A DNA stretch of 64,000 nucleotides, taken from assembly GCF_900107935.1 (NCBI RefSeq), contig NZ_FNVG01000006.1, positions 184,944 to 248,943 of the forward strand, read 5' to 3'. The translations under genes were made by a program, and so were the position numbers. This document shows, in pieces, positions 26,028-34,950 of the stretch. The notes beneath the pieces are model-generated. The model had not been told where the DNA came from. It was given only the letters and a program-made list of their open reading frames with translations, and did no database searches. The DNA is from Vibrio hangzhouensis. Its GTDB lineage: Bacteria > Pseudomonadota > Gammaproteobacteria > Enterobacterales > Vibrionaceae. How positions within the stretch are numbered: position 1 is the stretch's first letter; each line of letters starts with the position of its first letter.

Positions 26028-27074
26028 TTACATGGTTAGCTTGTAAGACGTTTCAATGTCTGCTTCACATGTTTTGATTTGGTTTTGGAAACGCTCCAAC
26101 CACTCTTTGCCCTCTGCGTTTGCATTCGCTGCCCAGTTATCGATAACTGGTTTGGTTGCTGCTTTGAATGCGTCTTTCTCCGCTGGCGTTGGGTTATAGA
26201 TCTTACCGTTTGCTTGTTTGAACGTTTCGTATGAAGCGTATTCGTTGTGTTTAGGATAGGAGTTCAGGTACTGTTGCTGTGCCTTGATAGCATCCAGAAC
26301 CACTCGCTTAAGCTCTGGCGACAGAGACTTGAACTTCATATCCGACATCACCCATGCACCACCCATATATGCGTGACCATCCAGTGTCAGGTAATCCAGA
26401 CTTTCATGGAATCGACTTTGGATGATATCGACGATACCGTTCTTAGTACCTTCAGCGACACCTGTGGACAGTGCAGTGTAAACTTCTGGCCATGCAATCG
26501 GTGTTGGTGAGCCATTAAGCTCTTTAACCAAATCTTGCTGAACCTTCGCAGGAACCGTACGAATCTTCATACCTTCTACATCGGCTGGCGCTTTGATCGG
26601 TTTCTTAGTGGTCGCAAAGTTACGCCAGCCACCCGAGTTTGCCACCATCATCAAACGCACATTTGGTGCTTTCTTAATAACGTTACTCCGTACGTCCGCC
26701 ATGAACTCATCATCACCGTAGACACACTCAGCAACACGGTCATTAGGTAGAAGGTATGGCAAGTCAAAGGATTCCGCTGGTTTCCAGTAGTAGGCGATTT
26801 CAGAAACGGTTGTTGGGAAGTAGTCGAACATGCCTGCCTGAACCCCGGCAATACATTCTTTACCTGAGCCACATAGCTGGCCCGAACCGTAGATGTTTAC
26901 CTTGAGTTCACCGTTAGAACGTGTTTCTAAGTGGTTTTTGAACACAAGCAGTGACTGGTGGTTGTAGCTGTCTGGTGAAGTCAGGTGAACCACGTTGAAT
27001 TCCGTGGCAGCAGATGCTGCGCCACTGGCTAAAAGAGCGGTAGAAGTCGCTAAAGTAATAAGTGTTTTTTTCAT
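26028..27074 (-). CDS. TRAP transporter solute-binding protein (DctP family), copy 2
   Basis: A 348-aa periplasmic binding protein with signal peptide MKKTLITLATSTALLASGAASA. It has the same DctP core (MKIRTVPAK, PIAWPEVYTALSTGVAEG) and the same cysteine pattern (LCGSGKEC, AECVY, KTCEA) as copy 1. It is the last gene of dctQ-dctM-dctP, 73 bp after dctM with a hairpin between, so it is the cognate receptor of that permease. Probable ligand sulfoquinovose or sulfoquinovosyl glycerol, from context. TTG 27083 rejected in favour of ATG 27074. Confidence 0.9.
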   Translation of the reverse strand: MKKTLITLATSTALLASGAASAATEFNVVHLTSPDSYNHQSLLVFKNHLETRSNGELKVNIYGSGQLCGSGKECIAGVQAGMFDYFPTTVSEIAYYWKPAESFDLPYLLPNDRVAECVYGDDEFMADVRSNVIKKAPNVRLMMVANSGGWRNFATTKKPIKAPADVEGMKIRTVPAKVQQDLVKELNGSPTPIAWPEVYTALSTGVAEGTKNGIVDIIQSRFHESLDYLTLDGHAYMGGAWVMSDMKFKSLSPELKRVVLDAIKAQQQYLNSYPKHNEYASYETFKQANGKIYNPTPAEKDAFKAATKPVIDNWAANANAEGKEWLERFQNQIKTCEADIETSYKLTM

Positions 27075-27112
27075 TTTTTGCAATCCTAATAGATCATTGT
27101 TTTATTTTTGAT

Positions 27113-27136
27113 AGCGGCACTTATGTTTGTGCCGCT
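27113..27136 (-). other. Intercistronic hairpin between dctM and dctP2
   Basis: AGCGGCAC / GTGCCGCT perfect stem with an eight-base loop but no strong T-run. It may stabilise or process the downstream dctP message, since binding proteins are needed in excess over permease. Confidence 0.55.
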
Positions 27137-27147
27137 TATCTTATTTT

Positions 27148-28437
27148 TTACATGATGCCGAATGCTTGTGGCAGGCCAATCACCAATTGTGGGAAGCACG
27201 AGATGATGAAAATAAGGGCCATTTCGACAATCAGGAATGGGATAATCTTCTTAGAGATTTCTGATACTGGTACTTTCGATACGCCTGATGCTACGAACAG
27301 TACAAGTCCCATTGGTGGTGTTGCCAAACCGATTGATAGGTTTGCACACATAACCACACCGAAGTGAACAGGGTCGATACCCGCTGCGGTCATGATTGGC
27401 GCGAAGATTGGTGCGAAGATAAGAATCGCAGGACCCGCATCTAGGAACATACCGATTAGGAATAGCAATACGTTAATGATTGCAAAGAGTAGGTATGGGT
27501 TATCCGTGATGCCATTCATAAAGTCAGCGACCATCGTCGATACACCAGACAAGCTGATTAGCGATGCGAAGCCACTTGCTGCAGCAACAATGATTAGGAT
27601 AGATGCTGCGTTCACTGCTACTTTCGCGAATAGAGCGTAAGTTGCTTTAACGTTTGTTGCCTTGATGATGTATAGCGATACAACGATTGCGTAGGCTACG
27701 GCTACCGCAGCAGCTTCGGTCGGTGTAAAGATACCGCCATAGATACCACCCAGGATGATTACCGGAGTCATTAGAGGTACCAGAGCAAGTCTGAATGCCT
27801 GGCGGCGCTCCATTGCTGGTGCACGTTCCATTGGCTGAACATCAGGATACTTGTTGATCTGGATGCGGTTCATCACCATCAGACCCAAACAGAAGATGAT
27901 GCCAGGTGTCACACCCGCCAGGAACATCGCTGCTACAGATGTGTTCATAACGAACGCGTAGATAAGCATGATGCCAGATGGTGGGATGATGTTACCCAAT
28001 ACCGTTGCTGCGGCCGTCAGTGCGGCTGAATAACCTGTATCGTATTTGTATTTCTTCATTTCAGGAATCAGCATGCCGCCAATCGCTGAAGTCGCTGCTA
28101 CCGCAGAGCCTGTTAGGGCACCAAAGATTGTTGCCGCAAGGATAACTACATGACCAAGACCACCTCGTAGGTGCTGAACCATAGTTTGAGCAAATGCGAT
28201 GATACGTGGTGTGATACCACCCGCTGTCATACACTCACCCGCCAGCATGAAGAATGGTAAAGCGAGTAGCAGGAAGCTATCTAGACCAGAGTAAAGGCGC
28301 TGATAAAGCATGTTCGCAAACAGCATTTGGTCATTTTGGACTAGCGTAATGATTGGCGATAGACCAAGTGTAAACAGAACAGGTACACCGACAATCAGTA
28401 GAATTAGGAAATATAGAATAAAAATTGGAGAAACCAT
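27148..28437 (-). CDS. TRAP transporter large permease DctM
   Basis: A 429-aa integral membrane protein with about 12 hydrophobic segments and DctM motifs: LPFFMLAGECMTAGGI, LTGSAVAATSAIGGMLIPEM, GIYGGIFTPTEAAAVAVAYA and PPMGLVLFVASGV. It carries the solute across the inner membrane using a Na+ gradient. ATG 28437 follows AGAGGGTG and is 12 bp after dctQ. It replaces YihO/YihP of E. coli in this locus. Confidence 0.93.
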   Translation of the reverse strand: MVSPIFILYFLILLIVGVPVLFTLGLSPIITLVQNDQMLFANMLYQRLYSGLDSFLLLALPFFMLAGECMTAGGITPRIIAFAQTMVQHLRGGLGHVVILAATIFGALTGSAVAATSAIGGMLIPEMKKYKYDTGYSAALTAAATVLGNIIPPSGIMLIYAFVMNTSVAAMFLAGVTPGIIFCLGLMVMNRIQINKYPDVQPMERAPAMERRQAFRLALVPLMTPVIILGGIYGGIFTPTEAAAVAVAYAIVVSLYIIKATNVKATYALFAKVAVNAASILIIVAAASGFASLISLSGVSTMVADFMNGITDNPYLLFAIINVLLFLIGMFLDAGPAILIFAPIFAPIMTAAGIDPVHFGVVMCANLSIGLATPPMGLVLFVASGVSKVPVSEISKKIIPFLIVEMALIFIISCFPQLVIGLPQAFGIM

Positions 28438-28449
28438 TACAACACCCTC

Positions 28450-29070
28450 TTAAGCCGCAGTCTTAGATTCAACCAACGGAGATTCTTCTTGTTCTTCCGT
28501 TGATTCAACTGCTTGTTGGCCGCCTTCATATAGACCAGCCGTTTTTGCGGTTTGAGATACGTCTTCAAAATCGCCCAGAATGCCGCGAATTGATGCGATA
28601 GACTTTTGTACTGCGTACACGATTGTCACTGTCATCATCACTGGTGGAATGATGTAGACGAAGTACATTGGAATAGGAAGACTGTCCGCCATTACCGAAC
28701 CTGTGTTGAAGAAGTTCCAACCGAACTTGATCCAAACTAGGAACACTAGAATTGCTGCTATGTGTGCAACCAGGGCAAACGCCGCAAAGATACGTGGGGC
28801 TTTCTTCTCTAAAATCTCAGTCAAAAACGTCATCGCGATGTTTTTGTCTGTGAGGTAAACGAAAGGTAAGCAAAGGTACGTCATGTAGATCATCAGAAAT
28901 CGGGAAGATTCGTCAGTCCAACTTAGAGGCACATTAAACACATAACGGAAAAGAACTTGAGCAACAACAATCACCGTCATGACCAGCAATAAGATACCTG
29001 CTACATGCCTTAAAAGTCGTGAGACCGGAGTTGTCACCGTATTCAATGCTTTTTCAATTGCTCGTAGCAT
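28450..29070 (-). CDS. TRAP transporter small permease DctQ
   Basis: A 206-aa membrane protein with four hydrophobic segments and the DctQ pattern VAQVLFRYVFNVPLSWTDESSRFLMIYMTYL. The C-terminal tail is unusually long and acidic (residues about 170-206, EGGQQAVESTEEQEESPL). It is first gene of dctQMP, starting at ATG 29070 after TTAGGTGA. Two palindromes flank its promoter region. Confidence 0.92.
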   Translation of the reverse strand: MLRAIEKALNTVTTPVSRLLRHVAGILLLVMTVIVVAQVLFRYVFNVPLSWTDESSRFLMIYMTYLCLPFVYLTDKNIAMTFLTEILEKKAPRIFAAFALVAHIAAILVFLVWIKFGWNFFNTGSVMADSLPIPMYFVYIIPPVMMTVTIVYAVQKSIASIRGILGDFEDVSQTAKTAGLYEGGQQAVESTEEQEESPLVESKTAA

Positions 29071-29104
29071 AGAATCACCTAAGAGTTTGTATTTATATAT
29101 TTAT

Positions 29105-29124
29105 GTAAACAACACATTGTTTAC
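29105..29124. promoter_or_regulatory. Palindromic operator upstream of dctQ, proximal
   Basis: GTAAACAACACATTGTTTAC, a perfect 20-bp palindrome, 35 bp before the dctQ start codon. Confidence 0.6.
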
Positions 29125-29182
29125 CGGATGGGTATTGATAACTTAGATAGTTATTCTGTTCCGTGACTATTTTCACAACCAG

Positions 29183-29198
29183 AAACAATGTGTTGTTT
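29183..29198. promoter_or_regulatory. Palindromic operator upstream of dctQ, distal
   Basis: AAACAATGTGTTGTTT, a perfect palindrome with the same half-site (AAACAA-N4-TTGTTT) as the proximal one. Centres are 76 bp apart, about seven turns, compatible with looping. Confidence 0.6.
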
Positions 29199-29237
29199 TT
29201 TGTAGGGTTAATGTCACATTACGGACATTTTGTTGTT

Positions 29238-30098
29238 TTAAGCTTTACCGTTTGAACCAAATAGACGGATTTTGTGTTGTACAACTTCCATCATTGCTTC
29301 AATACCTGTGTTCATCACATCGGCCAGAATGAAGTCGTCTTCATTTACTTTCCAGTGCGCCTGAACACCTCTGATAAAGCCCTGACGCAGCTCAGTATCT
29401 ACGTTGATCTTCGCGACACCACGCTTCACAGCTTCCACAACCTGATCATCTGGCACACCAGAACCACCGTGCAGAACGATAGGTTTCTTCACCGCTTCTT
29501 TGATTTCTGTCAGACGGTCAAACTTAAGCTCAGGCGTTGTTTTATAAACACCGTGTGCAGTACCGATAGACACGGCAAGATAGTCAACACCCGTACGCTC
29601 AGAGAAGTCCAGCGCCTCTTCTACAGTAGTGATCATCGCGTCTTTCTCATCAACCGTGATGTCGTCTTCTGTGCCACCGATTTTACCGATTTCACCTTCT
29701 GCACCCAGACCAAGCGCATGAGCCACTTCAACCACAGCGCGTGTTACGCGTACGTTCTCGTCAAAAGGAAGCGCAGAACCGTCAAACATCAACGATTGGA
29801 AATCACGCGTTGCTGCTTCCATGCACTGCTCAAACTTGCGGCTATGGTCAAGGTGAATACAGATTGGAACAGAAATTTTGTGGTGCTGTAACAGGGAATC
29901 TACTGCATCACGCAGAGGTTTCATGCCCATTTCGTTAATTGCTTTTTGCCCAATCTGAAGCATGATTGGCGATTGCTCTGCTTCTGCAGCCAGCAATACA
30001 GCTTTGATTGTTTCCAGGTTATGTGCAGTAAAAGCGCCGATGGCATAGCCGTTTTCCCACGCTTGTTGAATCATTTGTTTACCTGACATGTAAGGCAT
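29238..30098 (-). CDS. Class II aldolase, probable sulfofructose-1-phosphate aldolase
   Basis: A 286-aa zinc aldolase of the GatY/KbaY/FbaA group. Catalytic Asp84 and metal ligands His85 (HLDHS), His182 (TAHGVYK) and His210 (VLHGGSG) are visible, as is NVDTELR near residue 232. In the E. coli sulfo-EMP pathway a class I aldolase (YihT) splits 6-deoxy-6-sulfofructose-1-phosphate into DHAP and sulfolactaldehyde. No YihT is in the window and this gene lies between the transporter and yihS, so it probably does that step. The substrate is inferred; tagatose or fructose bisphosphate remain possible. ATG 30098 follows AGAGGAAG. Confidence 0.88.
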   Translation of the reverse strand: MPYMSGKQMIQQAWENGYAIGAFTAHNLETIKAVLLAAEAEQSPIMLQIGQKAINEMGMKPLRDAVDSLLQHHKISVPICIHLDHSRKFEQCMEAATRDFQSLMFDGSALPFDENVRVTRAVVEVAHALGLGAEGEIGKIGGTEDDITVDEKDAMITTVEEALDFSERTGVDYLAVSIGTAHGVYKTTPELKFDRLTEIKEAVKKPIVLHGGSGVPDDQVVEAVKRGVAKINVDTELRQGFIRGVQAHWKVNEDDFILADVMNTGIEAMMEVVQHKIRLFGSNGKA

Positions 30099-30134
30099 TG
30101 TGAGTCTTCCTCTGTGTTTGTTCGTTACTGTAGT

Positions 30135-30182
30135 AAATTACCAGTCTGAAACGTTCATTTCTGTTAGATATGTATCACTTTA
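30135..30182 (-). promoter_or_regulatory. Conserved promoter element of the aldolase gene
   Basis: Minus strand AAAGTGATA...CTAACAGAAATGAACG...GACTGGTAATTT is strongly alike 31648-31694 before yihS. TGGTAATTT looks like an extended -10 (TGnTAnnnT), 37 bp before the start codon. The -35 is weak, so control by an activator is possible. Confidence 0.5.
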
Positions 30183-30275
30183 CAACACAAACAAACAATA
30201 ATGGACAAAAATGAGCTATAGAGCACATCTTATTGAGCGTTTTGATAGTGACAAATGAAAAACAATGGACAAAAA

Positions 30276-30306
30276 AAAAGATGACAGCAAAATGCTGTCA
30301 TCTTTT
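30276..30306 (-). terminator. Terminator after yihS
   Basis: AAAGATGACAGC / GCTGTCATCTTT stem with four-base loop, followed on the minus strand by nine T. Confidence 0.88.
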
Positions 30307-30342
30307 ACGTTAGCTCTCTGTCTCACATTCTAAATGAGCATG

Positions 30343-31593
30343 TTACTGCATCTGTTTATCAAGCAGACCTTCAGCAAGCGCTGGTGCCAGACCCGGAGTC
30401 AAAGGCAGGCGAGGAATGACCAGACAGTGCATCAGGTGGTAGATGTCCTGTTTACCATCCCAAACTTTACTCGTGCCCGCTTGGTTGTTCGCGTCCAGTT
30501 CTTGCCACCATGAGCAACCTTCGTAGTCGATTAGGTAGGTGCGGCAGTAATCCCACCAAGTGCGGTACCAGTCTTCGTACTTCTTGTCACCGGTCACTGT
30601 AAATAGTGCGTAGGCAGTACCAATGGCTTCCACCGGAGCCCAACGAATGCGCTCAAGAACCACTGGCTTACCATCCCAGTCAACGGAGTAAACAAAGCCA
30701 GGTGCACCGTCTACCGCCCAAGCGTCACGTACCGTTGCGTCAAACAGACCGATAGCGTCTTCCAGCAACCATGCTGGTGCTTCTTCACCGATCTCTAGCA
30801 AAGTCGCGCGTAGGTGACAGATTAAACGACCCCACTCGATCCAGTGACCCGGAGTACCGCCGTAAGCACGGAAGTGACTAGCTGGTGTTTCTTTGTTGTA
30901 ATCAGGAAGTGGTTTCCAGTCAGAATCGAAGTGCTCATTCACACGGTAGTTCAGACCTTTTGCTGTCTTGTTGATCATGAACTCAGTGATGTTAAGTGCG
31001 CGGTCTAGCCACTTCTTATCTTTCGTTACATCGTAAACGATTAGGAATGCTTCTACAGAGTGCATTGCCATGTTACCGCCACGGTAGTCTTCCGTTTCAG
31101 TCCAAGCACGGTCCCAAGACTCGTAACACATTTGACGATCTTCAACCCAGAAGCGGTTCTCGTAAACATTGATTGCTTCATCAAGAAGCGCTTGAGCGCG
31201 TGGGTGACCTGTTGTTACAGCACTTGCTGCACCTAGTAGAACGAACGCATGTTGGTAGCCTTGTTTAGACTCATCCATGATGCCTTCGCCTTCGTTGTCG
31301 ATCGTTGCAAACCAACCACCGTGCTCTTTATCTTTTAATGGACCTTCAAGAGCCTTGATACCGTGCTCTACAAGATCGTATGCACCTGGGCGACCCATAT
31401 GTGCTGCTAGTGCGTAGCAGTGAAGCATACGAGCTGTGATCCAAAGGCGAGTACCCATTTCTTCACGAACGTTACCGTTATTACCAATCCAGCCGAAACC
31501 GTTTGGAACAACAGAATTACGACCGAACTCAAAAATGCGGTCTGTTTCTGTGTCCAGCCAAGAGGTATGGGATTTGGTATTAATCCATTTCAT
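30343..31593 (-). CDS. yihS: Sulfoquinovose isomerase YihS (AGE family)
   Basis: A 416-aa (alpha/alpha)6-barrel aldose-ketose isomerase converting sulfoquinovose to sulfofructose in the cytoplasm. It follows E. coli YihS along its whole length ([13 protein letters not shown]...; [23 protein letters not shown]). The catalytic histidines are His178 ([10 protein letters not shown]), His250 ([12 protein letters not shown]) and His386 (KQDIYHLMH). Normal length (E. coli 413). ATG 31593 follows CGAGGAAA. It has its own promoter, an operator-like triple repeat upstream and a terminator downstream. Confidence 0.96.
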   Translation of the reverse strand: MKWINTKSHTSWLDTETDRIFEFGRNSVVPNGFGWIGNNGNVREEMGTRLWITARMLHCYALAAHMGRPGAYDLVEHGIKALEGPLKDKEHGGWFATIDNEGEGIMDESKQGYQHAFVLLGAASAVTTGHPRAQALLDEAINVYENRFWVEDRQMCYESWDRAWTETEDYRGGNMAMHSVEAFLIVYDVTKDKKWLDRALNITEFMINKTAKGLNYRVNEHFDSDWKPLPDYNKETPASHFRAYGGTPGHWIEWGRLICHLRATLLEIGEEAPAWLLEDAIGLFDATVRDAWAVDGAPGFVYSVDWDGKPVVLERIRWAPVEAIGTAYALFTVTGDKKYEDWYRTWWDYCRTYLIDYEGCSWWQELDANNQAGTSKVWDGKQDIYHLMHCLVIPRLPLTPGLAPALAEGLLDKQMQ

Positions 31594-31647
31594 AGGGTGT
31601 TTCCTCGTTACTATATTTTGTTGTCACTGTATTTTTATGTTGAATCT

Positions 31648-31694
31648 AAAGTACCAGTCAGTGACGTTTAATTCTGTTAGTTAGTTATCACTTT
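31648..31694 (-). promoter_or_regulatory. Conserved promoter element of yihS
   Basis: Same block as at 30135-30182: CTAACAGAATTAAACG...GACTGGTACTTT, with TGGTACTTT as a possible extended -10, 55 bp before ATG. Confidence 0.5.
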
Positions 31695-31695
31695 T

Positions 31696-31724
31696 GGACA
31701 AAAATAGACAAAAAGTGACATTTT
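31696..31724 (+). promoter_or_regulatory. Putative CsqR operator, site 2
   Basis: GGACAAAAAT, AGACAAAAA and GTGACATTTT in direct repeat with 10/9-bp spacing, abutting the yihS promoter block. The DeoR-type CsqR encoded at 34.95 kb is the likely binder, by inference. Confidence 0.6.
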
Positions 31725-31743
31725 ATTGTGGTTTTATCTTTGA

Positions 31744-32805
31744 CTATTTCACACCAAAACGGTGAATAGTCTTCTCTTCAAACACCTCACCTGGATTCAG
31801 GCGAGTTGAAGGAAAATGTGCTTGGTTCGGGCTGTCTGGGAAGTGCTGAGTCTCCAGGCAAATACCTGCACAAGACTCGTACTTAAAGCCGTTGCGACCA
31901 AACCAAGGCTTGTTTGATAGCTTGAATCCGTTGTAGAACTGAACCCCTGGCTGAGTAGTGAGTACCGTCATAAAACGGCCACTATTTGGTTCATAAAGCT
32001 CTGCAGCGTAAGCGTACTCACCTTCTGTTTTCGAGCCATCAATGATCAAGTTGTGGTCAATCCCACGGTCGGGCATCAAATCCATATTCCGACCAATCAC
32101 TTTTGTTTCAGTGAAGTCCAGACCAGAGCCTTTTACTGAGCGAACCTCACCCGTTGGAATTGATTTATCGGTAACTGGGGTATAGAAGTTGGAATAAAGC
32201 TTCAGCTCATGACCATCAATGGAGCCTGAATCATGACCAGCCAAGTTATAATAACTGTGGTTGACCAGGTTGATCACGGTTGGCTTGTCTGTTGTCGCTT
32301 TGAAGTTGTAATGAACCTGGTTCATTTCATCTAAGCCGATGGTATGAGTCACATTCAAGTTTCCGCCATAACCCGACTCACCATCTGGAGAAACACGGCT
32401 CAGGTGGAGATAAATCGCTTCCTTTTGCTCTTCAACGGCAAAATTCCAAACATGTTTATCAAAGCCTTTACTACCACCGTGCAGATGTTGCTTTGTTGGT
32501 GGTTCATTGGTTTCTAGCTGAAAGACTTCACCATCCAACTCATAGCGACCATCTTTAATACGGTTTGCGTAGCGACCAGCAATGGCACCAAAGAAAGGGT
32601 GACCATCTAGGTATTTTTCTAAGCTTTCATACCCCAAAACAAGATCCGCTTTATTGCCGTCACGGTCTGGCGTTGCAATAGAGGTGACGATACAGCCGTA
32701 GTTAGTAACTTGAATCTTCATACCTTGGCTGTTTTCTAATGTGAACAGCTTCACTGGTATGGATTGACCTTCGACTTCACCCCAATTTTCGACACTAATT
32801 TTCAC
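31744..32805 (-). CDS. galM: Aldose 1-epimerase, probable sulfoquinovose mutarotase
   Basis: A 353-aa GalM-fold protein interconverting sugar anomers. GRYANRIKDGRYELDG, NLVNHSYYNLAG (catalytic His) and the C-terminal CLETQHFPDSPN with the general base Glu are seen. It is longer and more GalM-like than E. coli YihR (308 aa) but takes the yihR place between yihU and yihS. GTG 32805 is chosen (VKISVENWGEVEG is the usual GalM start and TTGGAG precedes it), not TTG 32838. Confidence 0.88.
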   Translation of the reverse strand: MKISVENWGEVEGQSIPVKLFTLENSQGMKIQVTNYGCIVTSIATPDRDGNKADLVLGYESLEKYLDGHPFFGAIAGRYANRIKDGRYELDGEVFQLETNEPPTKQHLHGGSKGFDKHVWNFAVEEQKEAIYLHLSRVSPDGESGYGGNLNVTHTIGLDEMNQVHYNFKATTDKPTVINLVNHSYYNLAGHDSGSIDGHELKLYSNFYTPVTDKSIPTGEVRSVKGSGLDFTETKVIGRNMDLMPDRGIDHNLIIDGSKTEGEYAYAAELYEPNSGRFMTVLTTQPGVQFYNGFKLSNKPWFGRNGFKYESCAGICLETQHFPDSPNQAHFPSTRLNPGEVFEEKTIHRFGVK

Positions 32806-32839
32806 GCTATTGTCTCCAAGATAAACAGGTGCTTCCAAG

Positions 32840-32872
32840 AAAAACGGGGTGAGCTAATGCCCACCCCGTCTC
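32840..32872 (-). terminator. Hairpin between yihU and galM
   Basis: ACGGGGTG / CCACCCCGT stem followed by TTTTTC on the minus strand, just past the yihU stop. Read-through would be required if galM is in the yihU operon. Confidence 0.75.
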
Positions 32873-32880
32873 AATTTTTA

Positions 32881-33774
32881 TTATTTTACTTTTGGTTCTA
32901 GACCAGAGGTTACGCGTAGTTGCTCAAATACTGCCGTCCAGTCCTGACGACCACGGCCCGCAGCACGCGTAATGCTATATAGTTCACGAGACGCTGCGCC
33001 ACACGGCATCGGTACGTTCACTTGGTTAGCAAGATCCAACGCAATGCCCAGATCTTTATGCGCAAGGTCAACCATAAATGCTGGAGACAAGTCACCCGCC
33101 AGCACCTTACCTGGCCAGGTTGTGGTGAAGTGACCTTTACCTGCCGGTGTGCCACTCATCACTTTCATTGCCGCATCGAATTCCAGACCAATTGCTTCAG
33201 ACAGCGTTGCTGCTTCTGCAGACAGTGCGTTAAGTGCAATACTCATGTAGTTATTGATGATCTTAACACGAATACCTTTACCCGGACCGCCAACATCAAT
33301 AGTTTCAGAGCCCATGCAATCAAACAAAGGTTGTGCTCTTTCGATCTGCTCTTTCAAACCACCAGCCAGAATCAATAACTCGCCTTTGATGGCGTGGTCT
33401 GATGTACGGCCTACCGGCGCTTCCATCATCGAGAAGCCGTTATCTGTCATCTGCTTGATAAGTGCATCAGTTTCAAACGGGTGAATCGTTGACATGTCAA
33501 TATGCAGCGCTTGCTTGTCCAGAGTTTCGGTAATGCCGTTTTCTCCGAACAGTACATTCTTAACCAATGCGCCATTTGGCAGCATAGTGATCACAAATTC
33601 AGCATCTACCGCTGCTTCTGCCGGAGATTTAGCCGCAGTAGCACCTAGCTCAACCAACTGATTCACAGCAGCTTCGTTAATATCAAATACGCGAAGAGTG
33701 TGGCCGCCTTTAATCAGGTTTGCAGCCATTGGGCTACCCATTTGACCTAGACCGATAAAACCTACTGTTGACAT
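32881..33774 (-). CDS. yihU: 3-sulfolactaldehyde reductase YihU
   Basis: A 297-aa beta-hydroxyacid dehydrogenase that reduces sulfolactaldehyde to 2,3-dihydroxypropane-1-sulfonate (DHPS), regenerating NAD. Rossmann motif [16 protein letters not shown] at residues 5-20, sulfonate-site VGRTS (Arg123) and catalytic Lys171 (IRVKIINNY). It follows E. coli YihU from end to end. Divergent from yihV, sharing the 268-bp gap with the site-3 operator. Confidence 0.96.
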   Translation of the reverse strand: MSTVGFIGLGQMGSPMAANLIKGGHTLRVFDINEAAVNQLVELGATAAKSPAEAAVDAEFVITMLPNGALVKNVLFGENGITETLDKQALHIDMSTIHPFETDALIKQMTDNGFSMMEAPVGRTSDHAIKGELLILAGGLKEQIERAQPLFDCMGSETIDVGGPGKGIRVKIINNYMSIALNALSAEAATLSEAIGLEFDAAMKVMSGTPAGKGHFTTTWPGKVLAGDLSPAFMVDLAHKDLGIALDLANQVNVPMPCGAASRELYSITRAAGRGRQDWTAVFEQLRVTSGLEPKVK

Positions 33775-33842
33775 GAAAAAGTCCTTAGTTCTGTTGTTGA
33801 ATTGCTATTTACTATAAACAACCGAAAATTTATAACCACTAC

Positions 33843-33870
33843 ATTTGTCACATTTTGTCGTTTTATGTCC
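33843..33870 (-). promoter_or_regulatory. Putative CsqR operator, site 3 (yihU-yihV)
   Basis: Minus strand GGACATAAAA, CGACAAAAT and GTGACAAAT, the same three-unit 10/9 layout as sites 1 and 2, in the divergent yihU/yihV region. A TATAAT box on the plus strand at 33921-33926 probably belongs to the yihV promoter. Confidence 0.65.
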
Positions 33871-34042
33871 ATTTATATTCGTTTTGTGAGAATACTCTCA
33901 TCCAAAGAGATTTTTGACCGTATAATGGACATCATCAACAAGGTAAACCGCTCATTGTGAGTAAGGGCTCTCAAAAGTATCCTGGCATGGTGACGTGTTA
34001 ACCTATATTTTCCAATGACGTAAAAGTGATAAGAGATAGAAA

Positions 34043-34933
34043 ATGGCAATAGCTTGTGTAGGTATTACGGTATTAGACCGAGTGCAATTGGTTTCTCAGC
34101 TTCCGACGAGCGGAGGCAAATACGTTGCACACGATTATTTTGAAGTAGGCGGTGGCCCGGCTGCTACCGCTGCTGTGGCGGCTGCCAGACTCGGTCATGA
34201 AGTTGACTTTATTGGCCGTGTTGGCTGTGACGGTGTCGCTGATGTGATGCAAACCGAACTCGCCGGTTATGGCGTTGGTGTTGACAAGATGATTCGTATT
34301 CCCGGCGCATCATCTGCATTTTCAGCCGTCATTGTCGATGAAGAAGGTGAACGTATGATCGTCAACTATCAAGACAAGTCGCTGTCGAAAGATGCTTCTC
34401 CACTTAAAAATGTTGATTTTTCGACATATTCCACAATTCTGACAGATGTACGTTGGATTAATGGCGCAAAATATGCACTAGAACAAGCGAAGAAATTCGG
34501 TATTCCTTCTGTTCTTGATGCCGATATCACGCCAGAACCTATTGATGAGCTTGTAAAACTTGCCGATCACGTCGCATTTAGTGAGCCAGGTCTCGAAAAA
34601 TTCACTGGTGAAAGCGATCCTGTCGAAGGTCTCAAAATCGCTCAGAAAATGACATCAGGACGAGTTTATGTTACTGTCGGGTCTAAAGGATGTTACTGGC
34701 TTGAAAACGGCGAACTCGCACATCAGGCAGGGCTTAAAGTAGACGTTGTCGACACTACAGGTGCCGGTGACGTTTTCCACGGAGCACTTGCTGTCGCCGT
34801 CGCAGAGCGAATGGAAGCACGTCAGTCCATCGTCTTTTCCAACACCGTCGCAGCCATCAAATGTACCAAACTCGGTGGCCGTGAAGGTATCCCAACCCGA
34901 AAAGAAGTGGATGACCATATAGAAAACAGATAA
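34043..34933 (+). CDS. yihV: Sulfofructose kinase YihV (PfkB family)
   Basis: A 296-aa ribokinase-like enzyme phosphorylating sulfofructose at C1. N-terminal ACVGITVLDRV and EVGGGPAATAAVAAARLG (substrate loop, with the preceding GGKYVA Lys26 near the YihV sulfonate site), TDVRW in the middle, and the catalytic DTTGAGDVFHGALAVAVA near residue 240. It matches E. coli YihV along its length. It is followed after 17 bp by csqR, so the two are co-transcribed. Confidence 0.96.
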   Translation: MAIACVGITVLDRVQLVSQLPTSGGKYVAHDYFEVGGGPAATAAVAAARLGHEVDFIGRVGCDGVADVMQTELAGYGVGVDKMIRIPGASSAFSAVIVDEEGERMIVNYQDKSLSKDASPLKNVDFSTYSTILTDVRWINGAKYALEQAKKFGIPSVLDADITPEPIDELVKLADHVAFSEPGLEKFTGESDPVEGLKIAQKMTSGRVYVTVGSKGCYWLENGELAHQAGLKVDVVDTTGAGDVFHGALAVAVAERMEARQSIVFSNTVAAIKCTKLGGREGIPTRKEVDDHIENR

Positions 34934-34950
34934 TAAAAAGAAGGGTTGTT

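Noticed and set aside
30128..30150. Extra CRGTA-type operator before the aldolase
   Set aside because: GTAGTAAATTACCAG has only one good half-site and lies in the separate shared promoter block.
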